Shown: positions 11,076 to 21,187 of the stretch, piece by piece
How the letters are laid out: each line of letters starts with the position of its first letter
Position numbering within the stretch: the stretch's first letter is position 1
DNA from: Neonectria sp. B-13
Lineage: Eukaryota; Ascomycota; Sordariomycetes; Hypocreales; Nectriaceae
Assembly (NCBI GenBank): GCA_002682825.1
Contig: NOKP01000005.1
Span: forward strand, 1,302,001 to 1,366,000
Reading direction: 5' to 3'
Length of the DNA: 64,000 nt
The notes under the pieces: model-generated
The model's input: the letters and a program-made list of their open reading frames with translations, nothing else
Databases searched by the model: none
Told to the model about the DNA's origin: nothing
Made by a program: the position numbers and the translations under genes

Positions 11076-13924
11076 GATGAAGGAATGAATGTGGAAAGCA
11101 GACAAAAGAAGGTATCGACTCGGATGGAGTGTACGGTAATCATAGGCCCGTTTAAACGAGGGAATAGATGGCAAACATAAGCGGAAAACGAGAGACGGCA
11201 CACAGCCTGGAAGGTTGTTTCTTTAAGAGCCCAGTACTTTGCAGACGACGGTGACAAGTTCCACAGGCGATGAACTAGATTGCCAGCCGTACCAAGCCAG
11301 CTGCTCCTCGCCAAGCTGAGATTGCGCCATCCAGGACCATCACCAATATTCTCAGGTCGAACTTGCTCTTGGCGCGCAAAGCCAGCTTCCAGAGCGGTCC
11401 ATGTGGCCCTTTTTGCCCCATATCACGTAGTACATACGCACGTTGAGGCGCCTAGTGGCAAGTATTAGGATCAGGTGACGCTTCTTCAGCTCGGCCCTCG
11501 CCGAAGCCTGGCGCCTTGGACGCCATCTCATGTTGTAGATATTTCCCCTGTTCCCCTGCATGATCGGGCGGGTACCTTCTTCCTTCAAACAACCTAGTAC
11601 GCATCTTGCTTAATCAAGCGCCGGCCTTGAAAAACGCGTCTAGGTTTCCGGTGAGGCCCCTTGGCGTCTGGCCCACCGTTACTTTCAGCTGTGTTAGTTG
11701 GCGGCTATCCCGATAAAGGTATCGGGAGCTGGGGTGGCGCGATCGGAACTACGGAGATTTACATGCAGCCGCTTAGCTGCATCGCACGGACTTGCGAACT
11801 AAGACTGCTAGTCAGGGGGCAAGAAGTCGGGTTTTGTTCCTCCCAACTATTCTGGAGATGAGTGGCTTGGAAATGGTCTCAGAGCATCAACTAACCCATA
11901 CATTAGCCCGCCGCCCCGCTATTTCCGTATTTTCTCGGTAACTCCTTGCGAATGGTGGAGAGAATGAAACAAGCCCTCTGGTTCTCACGGCTCAAGTACG
12001 TCAGACATTTTCCAGCATTTGACACATAGATATTCAATGCTAAGCGCGATAAGTTCACGTCAACGCATCCAGATTGTGTTGCTAGCTTCTTACTTACTCT
12101 CTAACCTTGTGAGAACACGGTTCGGGGGGCGACCGTTCTTGAAACACTTAACGTGCAATGCCAAGGCTTTAGTTCGTATGACTAGTCCTGCCAGGGCACT
12201 ACCGTCTTTTGACCTGAATTCGTTTCCTGGAATAGATGCGATGATGAAAACCCAGCAGCAACAGATTTCTCAAAGAGCCTTCAGATCGCGGAGTCAAGAC
12301 CATTATATGTCTTCTCTTTTACCTACTACCGGTATGTCTCACAAAGGATATAGAAGCAGCGTCATCCTTGCTGGTCCCTTCGTGGCACTTGCACTATCGT
12401 AAAAATATCTTAAACGCCTCTTCTTACAAGACACCGGTCAACACCGGGCCTAAGCAGCAGCTAATGTTACGACCTCATCTGCTGGTGGCTTGGTACAGTC
12501 TACGTGAGAGCCGAGGAGAGAGGCTTACGGCACGACTCAATTCATCTCCCGACACATCACTCCACCTGACTCAGTCAAAACGTTTTCAACCAACAAATTT
12601 CTCAGTTTTGATTCTCACTCGATGTGGGGTTGACTTGCAACACTTCCAAGGTGCTGTGGCACTGTAATTTGTTTGTTGAACAGGAGGCCGTTCAGGGGTC
12701 CGCGACCCAGACAGACCAAAAGATGGGAAAAGGTCGAGAAAACGAGGTGATGGACTAAGCTACTTGTGTAGACAGTGATATTATTCCCTTCCCTTCCATC
12801 CATTTCCATGAACGCATTGGCATAGCTATTGTGACGCCGGTGGCTTGCTTGCTAGATGTCTAACGCCGCAACTGGCACGTGACATCTTGGGTAACCGCTT
12901 TCAATATTGTCAACTTCGCATACCCTATACCGCCAGGTTTGATCCCTGACAAACCCAGTGTTAATCCACGAACTTTAAAATACCAAGGCTGTGTCACAAT
13001 TCCAATTGACGTGTCATTAATTCATCTGAGACATCTTAAACACCAAACATGATTAAGGGCTGTGTTTCTTGATGTGAATGGAGGCAGGGTATCTCTGTTC
13101 TAATGGGGTGCTTATTACCTTTATTTTCAGCAACAGGGCCGCTTGTGTGGCATCTGTGGTTATAAAATGTATTTGAGATCCTGAACTTCTGGGTAATATC
13201 GTGCGAACGATCATTAAAAACTGCATAGTTTATCCCTGCTTCCAGGAATCAGGATGACTAAAGACACATTTCGGTTTATTGTGCATTTGGTGGCAAGGGG
13301 CAGCTCGCATGTCAACATTAAGAACCTAGATGTCGGTAGAGGACATAGGCACCTAGCTTTATTGAATTACGAATTGTGTGCCAAAAAACTGCGCATCTAC
13401 GGCTACGAAAGTCATTCATCTTAGACCACCGGTCACTTCCAGTGACGAAGATGATAGTTACACCTTCCGCCAGATATGCCTCATGCCGCCGGCTGGAATA
13501 CAAATGATTTGATTATTTTCGTGCTGAAGTTCCAAAGCAACAGACCTGGGAACTGTAGTGCTGAGTGTCCATGCTTGCACAACGGAAGATGGAACTACTT
13601 ACCTGTCCGATGTCGGTCCCAAATGACGCACTACGGCTGAACGACACGACAAAAATAAATAAAACACTACCTACCTACAGCTCACAAATTGCGTTGGTAG
13701 TGTATATAGGGTAGTGTGTATATGACGTGCTGGGTCATCGGCGAACAGCTCGTAGTTACGAAAAGACGCGCGTCCTGTTCTCCACGATGAGATGCAAAGG
13801 GCGATACAGATATCCCTCAAACTCACCCAGTTTAGTCTATAACAAACATATTGTCCCCAAAGCAACCCTACGTTCATCTTGTCGAAGTTTTTCAAGGGCT
13901 TTTACCCAAGAGATATAAACAACA
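11076..13924. other. Long intergenic region (2.85 kb), no supported gene
   Basis: It contains the upstream region of the Agd3-like gene and of the O-methyltransferase, whose start is preceded by a TATAAAC string at about 13914. The open frames are short, have no domain resemblance and lack consistent splice sites. The length is unusual for this otherwise gene-dense segment, so an unannotated non-coding RNA or a decayed insertion cannot be excluded. Confidence 0.5.
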
Positions 13925-14689
13925 ATGTCAGCGCCAAAAGACACCAGCTCAACTCATGAGCACCCCACCTCCAATGTTCCCCAGAAACTTAGGGAGCAAT
14001 GGGATGCCATCGATAAGTACACGATGCGTCATCTTCACCCAATACAGCGGGGAAACAACGCTGCCATTCTATCAACTCTCGACGCTACTATTTCTTCAAC
14101 CAAGGATGCAAATATGCCACTTGGAAACGTGTCTCCAGCCTGGGGAAAGTTTCTTACTCTGCAGGCTCGCGCTATCAAGGCAAAGCATGCGTTGGAAGTC
14201 GGTACATTGGCTGGTTACAGCGCCATTTGGATGGCAAGTCAAGTTCCAGGCCTGCAGCTGGATACTATCGAATACTTGCCTAAGCACGCCGAGGTGGCAC
14301 GCCACAACATCACCTCGGCCGGTGTGGCAGAGCAAGTCACCGTTCACCAAGGAGCAGCTCTGGATGTGTTGGCATCGCTTGAAAAGGAGATTCTGGGACA
14401 ACAACGGGAGCGGTTTGACTTTGTTTTCATTGACGCGGACAAGATGAATAGCGCGGCGTATTTTGATTACGCAGTGAGACTCAGCAGGTCTGGGTCGATC
14501 ATCATAGTTGATAATGTCATGGGGCGATTTGGGGTTAGCGTCGCGGAGGAGCATCCACAAGAGGAACACGCCCTTGGAGGGAAGCTGGTGATTGAGGCAG
14601 TCGGGACAGATGCCAGGGTCGATTCGACAGTCATGCAGTTCGTGGGGGCAAAAGGATATGATGGATTTCTACTCGCTCTTGTGCTGTAG
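13925..14689 (+). CDS. SAM-dependent O-methyltransferase (caffeoyl-CoA OMT / family 3)
   Basis: This is a small class I methyltransferase of the Methyltransf_3 (catechol/caffeoyl-CoA OMT) family, 254 residues in a single exon. The SAM-binding motif I is EVGTLAGYSAIWMA (about residues 90-103). The acidic ribose-binding segment is DTIEYLPKH, and the metal- and catechol-binding region reads FDFVFIDADKMN, with a later VDNVMG. In the family these aspartates and the Asn hold a divalent metal that orients vicinal hydroxyls. The protein is cytosolic, with no signal peptide. Such enzymes methylate small phenolics in fungal secondary metabolism or detoxification. No polyketide synthase or peptide synthetase lies nearby, so the substrate is unknown. 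Start context AACAATGTC is good. Confidence 0.88.
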   Translation: MSAPKDTSSTHEHPTSNVPQKLREQWDAIDKYTMRHLHPIQRGNNAAILSTLDATISSTKDANMPLGNVSPAWGKFLTLQARAIKAKHALEVGTLAGYSAIWMASQVPGLQLDTIEYLPKHAEVARHNITSAGVAEQVTVHQGAALDVLASLEKEILGQQRERFDFVFIDADKMNSAAYFDYAVRLSRSGSIIIVDNVMGRFGVSVAEEHPQEEHALGGKLVIEAVGTDARVDSTVMQFVGAKGYDGFLLALVL

Positions 14690-15190
14690 TAGACGATGTT
14701 TATTTACGCTTACTTTCAGTTACCAGGTCTCATTGCTACACAGTAGGGGATAGACATGGGTATGACTAGATTGATAGACAGGGATTACAGAGCTTGGTGT
14801 ATCAGAGCTTGGGCTGCTTTGGCATCCTAGCTCGTTGGTGTTGTGTTGATGATTTAGGCGCATGGGGACGACTGGCTTTGTGTAAAATCCCAGTGAAATG
14901 TCACATGAGCTTGTGGATAGTCTTCAGTCTGAGTTGGAATGATAGCAAGAATTTTCTCCAGCTTTTGTGTTCCTGGAGGACAGAGTCTTTAAGCGTCATT
15001 GAAAAACGCATCGAAGATATCAGTGTGTAGGCGTCCCAGGAAAAACATGCCTAATACTTAAACATTTACGAGAAGAACAGGGTAATCTGCACCAGGACGG
15101 ATATCCGGCATCTTGCTTCCCTATATTCAAGCAAAAGCTATGCCCATTCGGCCAGCCTTCTCACAACAGAATGCAACCCTAATCCGATGG
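14690..15190. other. Intergenic spacer
   Basis: 3' flank of the O-methyltransferase. No supported gene. Confidence 0.5.
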
Positions 15191-15244
15191 TGCGGGGGAT
15201 CTCCAAATGCGGGGAGGTCCTTTTCTCTGTGGGGAAGATGTTCC
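15191..15244 (+). promoter_or_regulatory. TGYGGGGA element cluster upstream of the GH28 gene
   Basis: Three G-rich elements occur within 54 bp, about 640 bp upstream of the GH28 start: TGCGGGGGA (15191-15199), TGCGGGGAGG (15208-15217) and TGTGGGGAAGATGTTCC (15228-15244). Each contains the SYGGRG core bound by the carbon-catabolite repressor CreA/CRE1. The extended form TGYGGGGA also occurs in the promoter of the neighbouring GH78 gene. A role in carbon regulation is inferred. Confidence 0.5.
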
Positions 15245-15881
15245 GCGAGACGGAGTTTCTCGGTCCATCAATCACCGCCTCAGCTGACTCGACGACGCGT
15301 GAGCTACTGGGGTTGGTCTCGCAATCTCCAGTTTTCTCCCTCCTGTGACCCGGCGTTGATCACCTTCTCCAGCGTCACATCGCAACTGTTCATGCTGCCG
15401 AAACGACTCGAAATATCCGGACCCCTCAATAACTCGTACGCCTTTGGTGCAGACGCGGAGCGCCGATAGGTGGATTGTTGCGGCGCGAAATGAGCGGCCA
15501 GCGGAAAATACCGTTGGGATGCGTGTGATGACGGGAGCAGGCAAGTGTTTGAAGATCCCCCAGTTTAATATCGGTGCTAGTCCTAGCAATTTCGCCGTCA
15601 TCCTCCAGCCACACTTATTCACTACCTTGTTTGATGTGTAGTTGCTAACGAAGTGACCCAGATGTGATTGAGGCGTTGCGGCATGTCCCTTGTCATATAC
15701 ACCGCCTTGCAGCATGTTGGTTACTCGTGACGAACCCTGCAAGGTACCAATGGACCGTCAGGGGGCAATATCGCGCAGGCGTAAATAAGTTCTATAAAGG
15801 CAGCCCGAGTCCGTGGAGATGGTTCGGTTTTCTCCAGCCTTGTCAGAGTTCCCTCATCAAGCCGTTGCTCAAGCACTCAAC

Positions 15882-17421
15882 ATGAAGGCATCATCTATCC
15901 TCCCCCTCTTCTCGCTTCTTGCCGGGGCTCTCGTGAGCGCTCTTGAGCTTCCCGCCGGTGTGCCGAGGGATGTTCTTGAGTTCCGCAGCAAGCACCCGTA
16001 CAAGGCCCCTACTCAACACCACCGCAGAAAGGTCACCATCCGTTCTTCTAAGAACGACGAGGATGATGTCTCAGATGCGTTCCTGAAGGGCCTCAAGAAG
16101 GCCAACCATGGTGGCACTCTCTACCTCCCCGAAGGACACACTTACATGATCGGAAAGCCATTGGACCTCACGTGGCTCAACGACGTTCATATTCATCTCG
16201 AGGGAGAGATCAAGTTCACCAATGACACTGAGTACTGGCAAGAGCACGCCTTTGCCCATCCGTTCCAGGTGAGTGACTCACTTCTACAACCGTCCATCCT
16301 CGTTGCTAATGGATCTACAGAACTCTCTCATGTTCTGGAAGTGGGGAGGCAAGGATATAAAGATCTACGGTGAAGGTGTCCTGAACGGAAACGGCCAGAG
16401 ATGGTGGAACGAGTTCTCAGGACTCGAGATCCTCGACCCTGACAATGAATACCTGCGCCCCATCCTCTTCTATGCTCAGAACGCCTCTGGCCTGGAAATC
16501 GAGGGTATTCATTTCAAAGACTCGCCATGCTGGACTACTTTTGTCGTTACCTGTAAGTTCCTACTGACTCTTACTCATTCTTAATCTGCTCGACTAACAC
16601 CGCCTAGCTGAGGACATTGCCTTCCGTGATGTCATTTGCACTGCCGAGTCAAACAACGCCACGGTCCTTCCCAAGAACACAGACTTTTTTGATTCTCTCA
16701 ACATTGAGCATCTCACCGTCGAGCGCGCGTGGGTTAACATTGGTGACGATTGCTTCTCGCCTAAGAGCAATGCCACCGACATTCATGTTGACACTATGTA
16801 CTGCAATGGTAAGCACATCACGTCACGGATATATACTAGTTACTTACACTTAATTCAGGCACGCACGGTCAGTCCATGGGCTCTCTGGGCCAGTACAAGG
16901 ATGAGAAATCCTTTGTTCAGGACGTCGTCATCGAGAATGTCTGGCTCCTCAACGGCCAGCACGGCGCTCGCCTCAAGACCTGGGCGGGCCCTGACGTTGG
17001 CTACGGCTTCATCGACAACGTCACCTTCCGCAACTTCTGGAGCGCCAACAACGAGTACTCGGCCTTTATTGACTCCTGCTACTTCAACATCGATTCGGAA
17101 ACCTGTGCCGAGTACCCCTCGCAGATGAACATCACCAACATCCTGTTCCAGAACTTCACGGGATACACGTCGGGCAAGTACGGACGCGCCGTGGCCAGGT
17201 TGACCTGTAGCACCAACCCCAACGCTGTCTGCGAGAACATTAAGTTCGAGGACTTCAACGTGGAGAGCCCCTGTGGCGAGGCTGTTATTATTTGCGACGG
17301 TGTTTCTGATATCGGCGTGGACTGTGTGCACTTGGACAGTGATGAGGCCAAGGCGGCACTGGCAGATAAATGTTCTGTCCCACTGGCGAGCGCCAGCCCC
17401 TTCCCGGTGCGGGATTACTAG
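15882..17421 (+). CDS. Secreted glycoside hydrolase family 28 (exo-polygalacturonase / rhamnogalacturonan exo-hydrolase type)
   Basis: This is a secreted inverting hydrolase that attacks the galacturonic acid backbone of pectin. Four exons, 15882..16268, 16321..16552, 16608..16808 and 16859..17421 (introns 50-55 nt), encode 460 residues. A signal peptide (about 1-20) ends near LVSALELP and is followed by a basic, His-rich propeptide-like stretch. GH28 hallmarks are present: NTD at 16676-16684 (NTDFFDS), GDDC, the His in THGQSMGSLGQY, and RLK in the usual RIK position. The Asp residues and His form the catalytic site and Arg-Lys bind the carboxylate. NTDFFD in place of NTDGFD, together with THG, points to the exo-acting or rhamnogalacturonan-type clade rather than endo-polygalacturonases. 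The convergent rhamnosidase gene supports a rhamnogalacturonan role. Exact specificity is uncertain. Confidence 0.88.
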
Positions 17422-17631
17422 GACTTTGTTGGTGGTGATTGATAGACAAAACGGAGTTGAGGGAAGTAAAGATTTTTAGCTCATAGCTAGTAACGACTGA
17501 TTCCCACCACCTTGGCCTGCTATGAAGATTTGACTAGAAATTGTGTCCTGAAGGCGAAACCCCGTATCAAAAAAGCGAAGGACTTTGAGAGGAAGCTTTG
17601 AGCCTCTGGCCCAGCTCAAACTCACGTCAAC

Positions 17632-20244
17632 TTATTCAGTCCCGTAGTCTTCGTAACCAGACTGTCGATACTCATAATACCCAGACCCCAACTCCTCAGT
17701 CTCTCCCCCCTTCGGTAGCGACAACCTCGCCTTTGAATTCGGAGGCACCCACAAGTTCAAGCGAAACTCATCCTCATCAATCCACCATTGCACTCTCACC
17801 TCGCCGTACCCGCTCACAAATCGGGTATCTGCACTGGTGATGTTCCCACCCGGTCTCGGCGCAACCTCAGCTACCTTCCAGCCCGGTTCTGCTGGCGCCA
17901 ATCCACCGATACTTTGATGAATCCAGTCAGCAACGGAGCCGAAGGCGTAATGGTTGAAACTGGTCATTTGGCCAGAATTGAGGCTACCGTTAGCCAGGAG
18001 GCTGTCCCAGCGTTCCCAAGTGGTGGTACCGTTCTGGACGACTTGATATAGCCAGGAGGGAACTTCGGTCTGGAGGAGCATCTTATAGAAGTCATCAGTT
18101 GCGCCGATGCTTCGAAGTGCTGGCCCTAGCGCCGGTGTGCCCGCGAAGCCAGTGCCGACGAGGTAATCATTCTTCGCAACCAGACTACGTAGCGTCTTTG
18201 AAGCTTCTTCGCGTTCTGTATCATCGGTGTAGAGACCAAACTCAATAGCAAGAGCATATGCCGTCTGAGTATGGTTTGCCAACTCACCACCCTCCATCCA
18301 AGCCTTCTGGAACTCGGTTCGAAGCTTGCTGTGCTGTCGTCGATAGTCCTCTGCTTTGGACTTTTCCCCAATGGCGCTTGAAATGTTGGCCAAAACCTCC
18401 GTCATACGCACCAGGTACGCGTCCGCGACGAGGTGTTGTGCAGTCGTTGCATCGCCAGGATTATCAGGAGGTGCCTCAGGGTCCAACCAGTCTCCAAATT
18501 GAAAGCTGCTTCTGTTCCAGAGCCCGTCTTCGTTTCTTGGGATGCCAACATCGATCCAGCCGCTGGCTTGGTAAGACTGTTCCTTGAGCACATCCACATC
18601 TCCAGAGAACCGATATAGGTTCCATGGGTTTGCCACAGCAACATCTCCCCAGTACGCAGCTGCAGTACTCTCGCCATCAGGTGGCAAAGTCGGCACGTAG
18701 AAGGGAACAATCATGGATTGGTTTCTCTGCATCTCAGACCAGACGTCCTTGTGCCAGCCTCTCCAAAACCCGGCTGTGTTGTACAGAAAGTTTGCAGTAG
18801 GGCCGAATGCGTGGGCATCACCAGTCCAGCCTAGGCGCTCGTCACGTTGCGGGCAGTCTGTAGGAATGGACAAGAAGTTGCCCTTCATCGACCACCGGAC
18901 GTTTGAGTGGAACTTGTTGAGGAGGTGATTGGAACAGTCGAACCAGCCAGTTTGTTCCAGGTCAGTGTGAACCACAACTGCTATTATCGCGTCTCCAGTC
19001 AAGGGAGTTTCGTCAGGCCATCCGTCAACTTGAACAAAACGAAACCCGTGGAAGGTGAAGTGAGGCTCCAACGTCTGAGTACCATTTCCATGAAGGATGA
19101 AACTATCAGCTGCTTTGGCGGTTCTCAAAGGGCCCAAGGCCAGCTCTCCATCCTGTAGTACTTCGGCGTGGTGCAGAGTGATGTTTGTGCCTCTTGGCCC
19201 TTCGACGGTAAGCCTGACCCAACCGACGAGGTTCTGGCCGAAGTCGATGATTTTCTTTCCAGATGGAGATTTAAAGATGGTATCTGGTTGTCTCTCTTCC
19301 ATCTTTCGAACAGGTGGACCGTCAGGGGGGACGAGAGAGCCCTTGAGAGATGCCAGCTCCTTGGTGGCGAGCCAATCATCGTCACTAAAGCTAGAAGATG
19401 ACCAGCCTTCAATATCCTCCTCCAACCTGGAGTCGTAGGTCTCGCCGTCGTATATCTCCGATGAAACAATTGGCCCTAAACTGGCACTCCATGAGGTGTC
19501 TGTCGGTATTGCGACTGTTGTGCCATTTTCAAGAGTCACAGCCAGAAGAGACAGCAGTCCAATGGTGTCTCCCCAGAACTCCCGCTTTCCCTCCCAGGCC
19601 AACCTGCCCAGGAACCATCCTTCGCCAACTACAACGCCAATAGCATTGCCTCCTTCTTTGACTAGTTCCGTCACATCGTACGTGTCGTAAGCATGACGAT
19701 GGTTGTAGGATTGCCAGCCCGGTGTTAGCACAGCGTCGCCGACTCGCTGGCCGTTGATCTCAGCCTCGTATAACCCAAGAGACGTGATGTAAAGCCTGGC
19801 TGACTTGATGGATTCCTCGATGGGGAACTCTTTGCGGAAGTAGACGGGCCGCTTTGCTTCTCCCTTCTCAGTCTTCCGCTTTGCTGCGATTGGAACAGCT
19901 CCTGCCCAGTCATCCGAGGACAGGAGGCCAGTCTCAACAGTCACCCAGTCCGACCAGGGTGTCGAAGACTGGCCGAAGTTGCCATGAGCGCGTACGCGAA
20001 CCGAGGCTTGTTCGGTTGCCGCTAGGGGCTCTTCAGGCCACGCAACGAAGAGTGAGTCGGATGTGTTGAAGGTGTGAATGTTGGGCTTTCCGCCTGAGCT
20101 TCGAGTGATCTCGAGGTTGTAGGCACTCTGCTCCCAGTTGGAGACGGTGCCATCGAAGCGCCAAGAAATCCGAGGCTCTGTTTCGGAGATGCCAAGAGCC
20201 GAGCGGTGGTGCTCGAAAGATACTTGGGATATTGAAACTGCCAT
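17632..20244 (-). CDS. Glycoside hydrolase family 78 alpha-L-rhamnosidase, intracellular type
   Basis: This enzyme releases terminal alpha-L-rhamnose from pectin-derived or flavonoid oligosaccharides. It is a single 870-codon exon. The N-terminus starts MAVSISQVSFEHHRSALGIS and has no signal peptide, so it is probably cytosolic and acts on imported oligomers. Domains in order: an N-terminal fibronectin-like domain (about 1-110), the rhamnosidase N domain with RPVYFRKEF and LGLYEAEINGQRVGD, a concanavalin-like domain, and the (alpha/alpha)6 catalytic barrel. The barrel contains PTDCPQRDERLGWTGDAHAF near residue 470, which carries the family's catalytic acidic residues. A C-terminal beta domain follows. 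It converges on the GH28 gene (210 bp between stops), and both promoters share TGYGGGGA elements. Confidence 0.92.
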   Translation of the reverse strand: MAVSISQVSFEHHRSALGISETEPRISWRFDGTVSNWEQSAYNLEITRSSGGKPNIHTFNTSDSLFVAWPEEPLAATEQASVRVRAHGNFGQSSTPWSDWVTVETGLLSSDDWAGAVPIAAKRKTEKGEAKRPVYFRKEFPIEESIKSARLYITSLGLYEAEINGQRVGDAVLTPGWQSYNHRHAYDTYDVTELVKEGGNAIGVVVGEGWFLGRLAWEGKREFWGDTIGLLSLLAVTLENGTTVAIPTDTSWSASLGPIVSSEIYDGETYDSRLEEDIEGWSSSSFSDDDWLATKELASLKGSLVPPDGPPVRKMEERQPDTIFKSPSGKKIIDFGQNLVGWVRLTVEGPRGTNITLHHAEVLQDGELALGPLRTAKAADSFILHGNGTQTLEPHFTFHGFRFVQVDGWPDETPLTGDAIIAVVVHTDLEQTGWFDCSNHLLNKFHSNVRWSMKGNFLSIPTDCPQRDERLGWTGDAHAFGPTANFLYNTAGFWRGWHKDVWSEMQRNQSMIVPFYVPTLPPDGESTAAAYWGDVAVANPWNLYRFSGDVDVLKEQSYQASGWIDVGIPRNEDGLWNRSSFQFGDWLDPEAPPDNPGDATTAQHLVADAYLVRMTEVLANISSAIGEKSKAEDYRRQHSKLRTEFQKAWMEGGELANHTQTAYALAIEFGLYTDDTEREEASKTLRSLVAKNDYLVGTGFAGTPALGPALRSIGATDDFYKMLLQTEVPSWLYQVVQNGTTTWERWDSLLANGSLNSGQMTSFNHYAFGSVADWIHQSIGGLAPAEPGWKVAEVAPRPGGNITSADTRFVSGYGEVRVQWWIDEDEFRLNLWVPPNSKARLSLPKGGETEELGSGYYEYRQSGYEDYGTE

Positions 20245-21187
20245 GATGGTTGAAGTGAGATGACTTAGATGCCATACTATCTTTATCTATACTTCGGCGA
20301 AGCAGATAACCACTACTTATACCACCAAGCCAGAGCAGAACCGTACGGCCACCTCGCTCAGTATTGTCCCGGAGATGTTACTTCGCCGTAGTGATTGACG
20401 AGCATTCGGCCCGTCACCACGGCACATATCCTGATCTTGTGGGGAATATCTCCCCACGGGGCCAAAGTGCGGGGAAGCGATCACCTCCCGATTCAGAAAC
20501 GCTCTGATGACAACCCTCGGCAGACGACCTCGGTGGTTGTGCAACTGGTCATTCAAGTATTTAATACGCGTTTCACGAGACTTGTCTGTAGTACTCGTGT
20601 TGTGCTGTGCCGAGATGGCGAGCAGCTGTACCGAGCTCTCCGCACGTGTTGACGTCAAGCTGGAAGGACTCAACTACGGTGATACAGAGATCAAAAGCAT
20701 GGGGGGGAGTAGAGCGAGTAGGAACTCTTAATCGACGTCATCTTAGTACCTAATTTGCTACTGAGAAAGCAAATTACAACTGCTCGTAGAGTCTAGATAC
20801 GAAGACTTTCGAGCCACTCGCCCTGGAAGCGCACATGGCGTCGTCCAGTTAGAGTCGTTCCCATCATACAAGCATATAATAGGGACAACAGGCAGACTTT
20901 CTGATCTTTGGTACTCGGCGGCCTCTTCTCCTTGACTTCTTCTTGTTGCACTTGATTGTTGAGTGAATATCGAGGGCTCATCCAGGTGGGGTAGTCTTTT
21001 CACCTCGGCCCGCCCAATACAGGTTTAGCGTCCCTCAGTTTAGATGCAAGCTACTCGTAAGTAGGTAGTCACAAACTGACTCAGTGCGGCTACTTCTCCC
21101 GTGGATGGCCTGGCTTCCGCCTGCAATGTGTAGGAATTCCTCTCCCACAGGTTGGTATTGTTGTTGCGTTTTGCCACGTGCTTAATC
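20245..21187. other. Intergenic region including the GH78 promoter
   Basis: About 940 bp. The GH78-proximal third has the G-rich elements listed separately. The rest has no supported gene. Confidence 0.5.
20438..20475 (-). promoter_or_regulatory. G-rich inverted repeat plus TGCGGGGA in the GH78 promoter
   Basis: About 195-230 bp upstream of the GH78 start. GTGGGGA and TCCCCAC form a perfect 7-bp inverted repeat around ATATC (20439-20457), followed by TGCGGGGA (20468-20475). The left half, TGTGGGGAATATCTCC, closely matches TGTGGGGAAGATGTTCC in the GH28 promoter. The cores fit CreA sites, but the palindrome also suits a dimeric zinc-cluster activator. Function is inferred. Confidence 0.5.

Noticed and set aside
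12019..12402. 127-codon plus-strand frame in the long spacer before the O-methyltransferase
   Set aside because: Low-complexity Ser/Arg text without recognisable features.
7773..20244. A secondary-metabolite or galactosaminogalactan cluster spanning the deacetylase, O-methyltransferase and glycosidases
   Set aside because: No polyketide synthase, NRPS, terpene synthase or other cluster core gene is present, and only the two pectin-related genes show shared promoter features.
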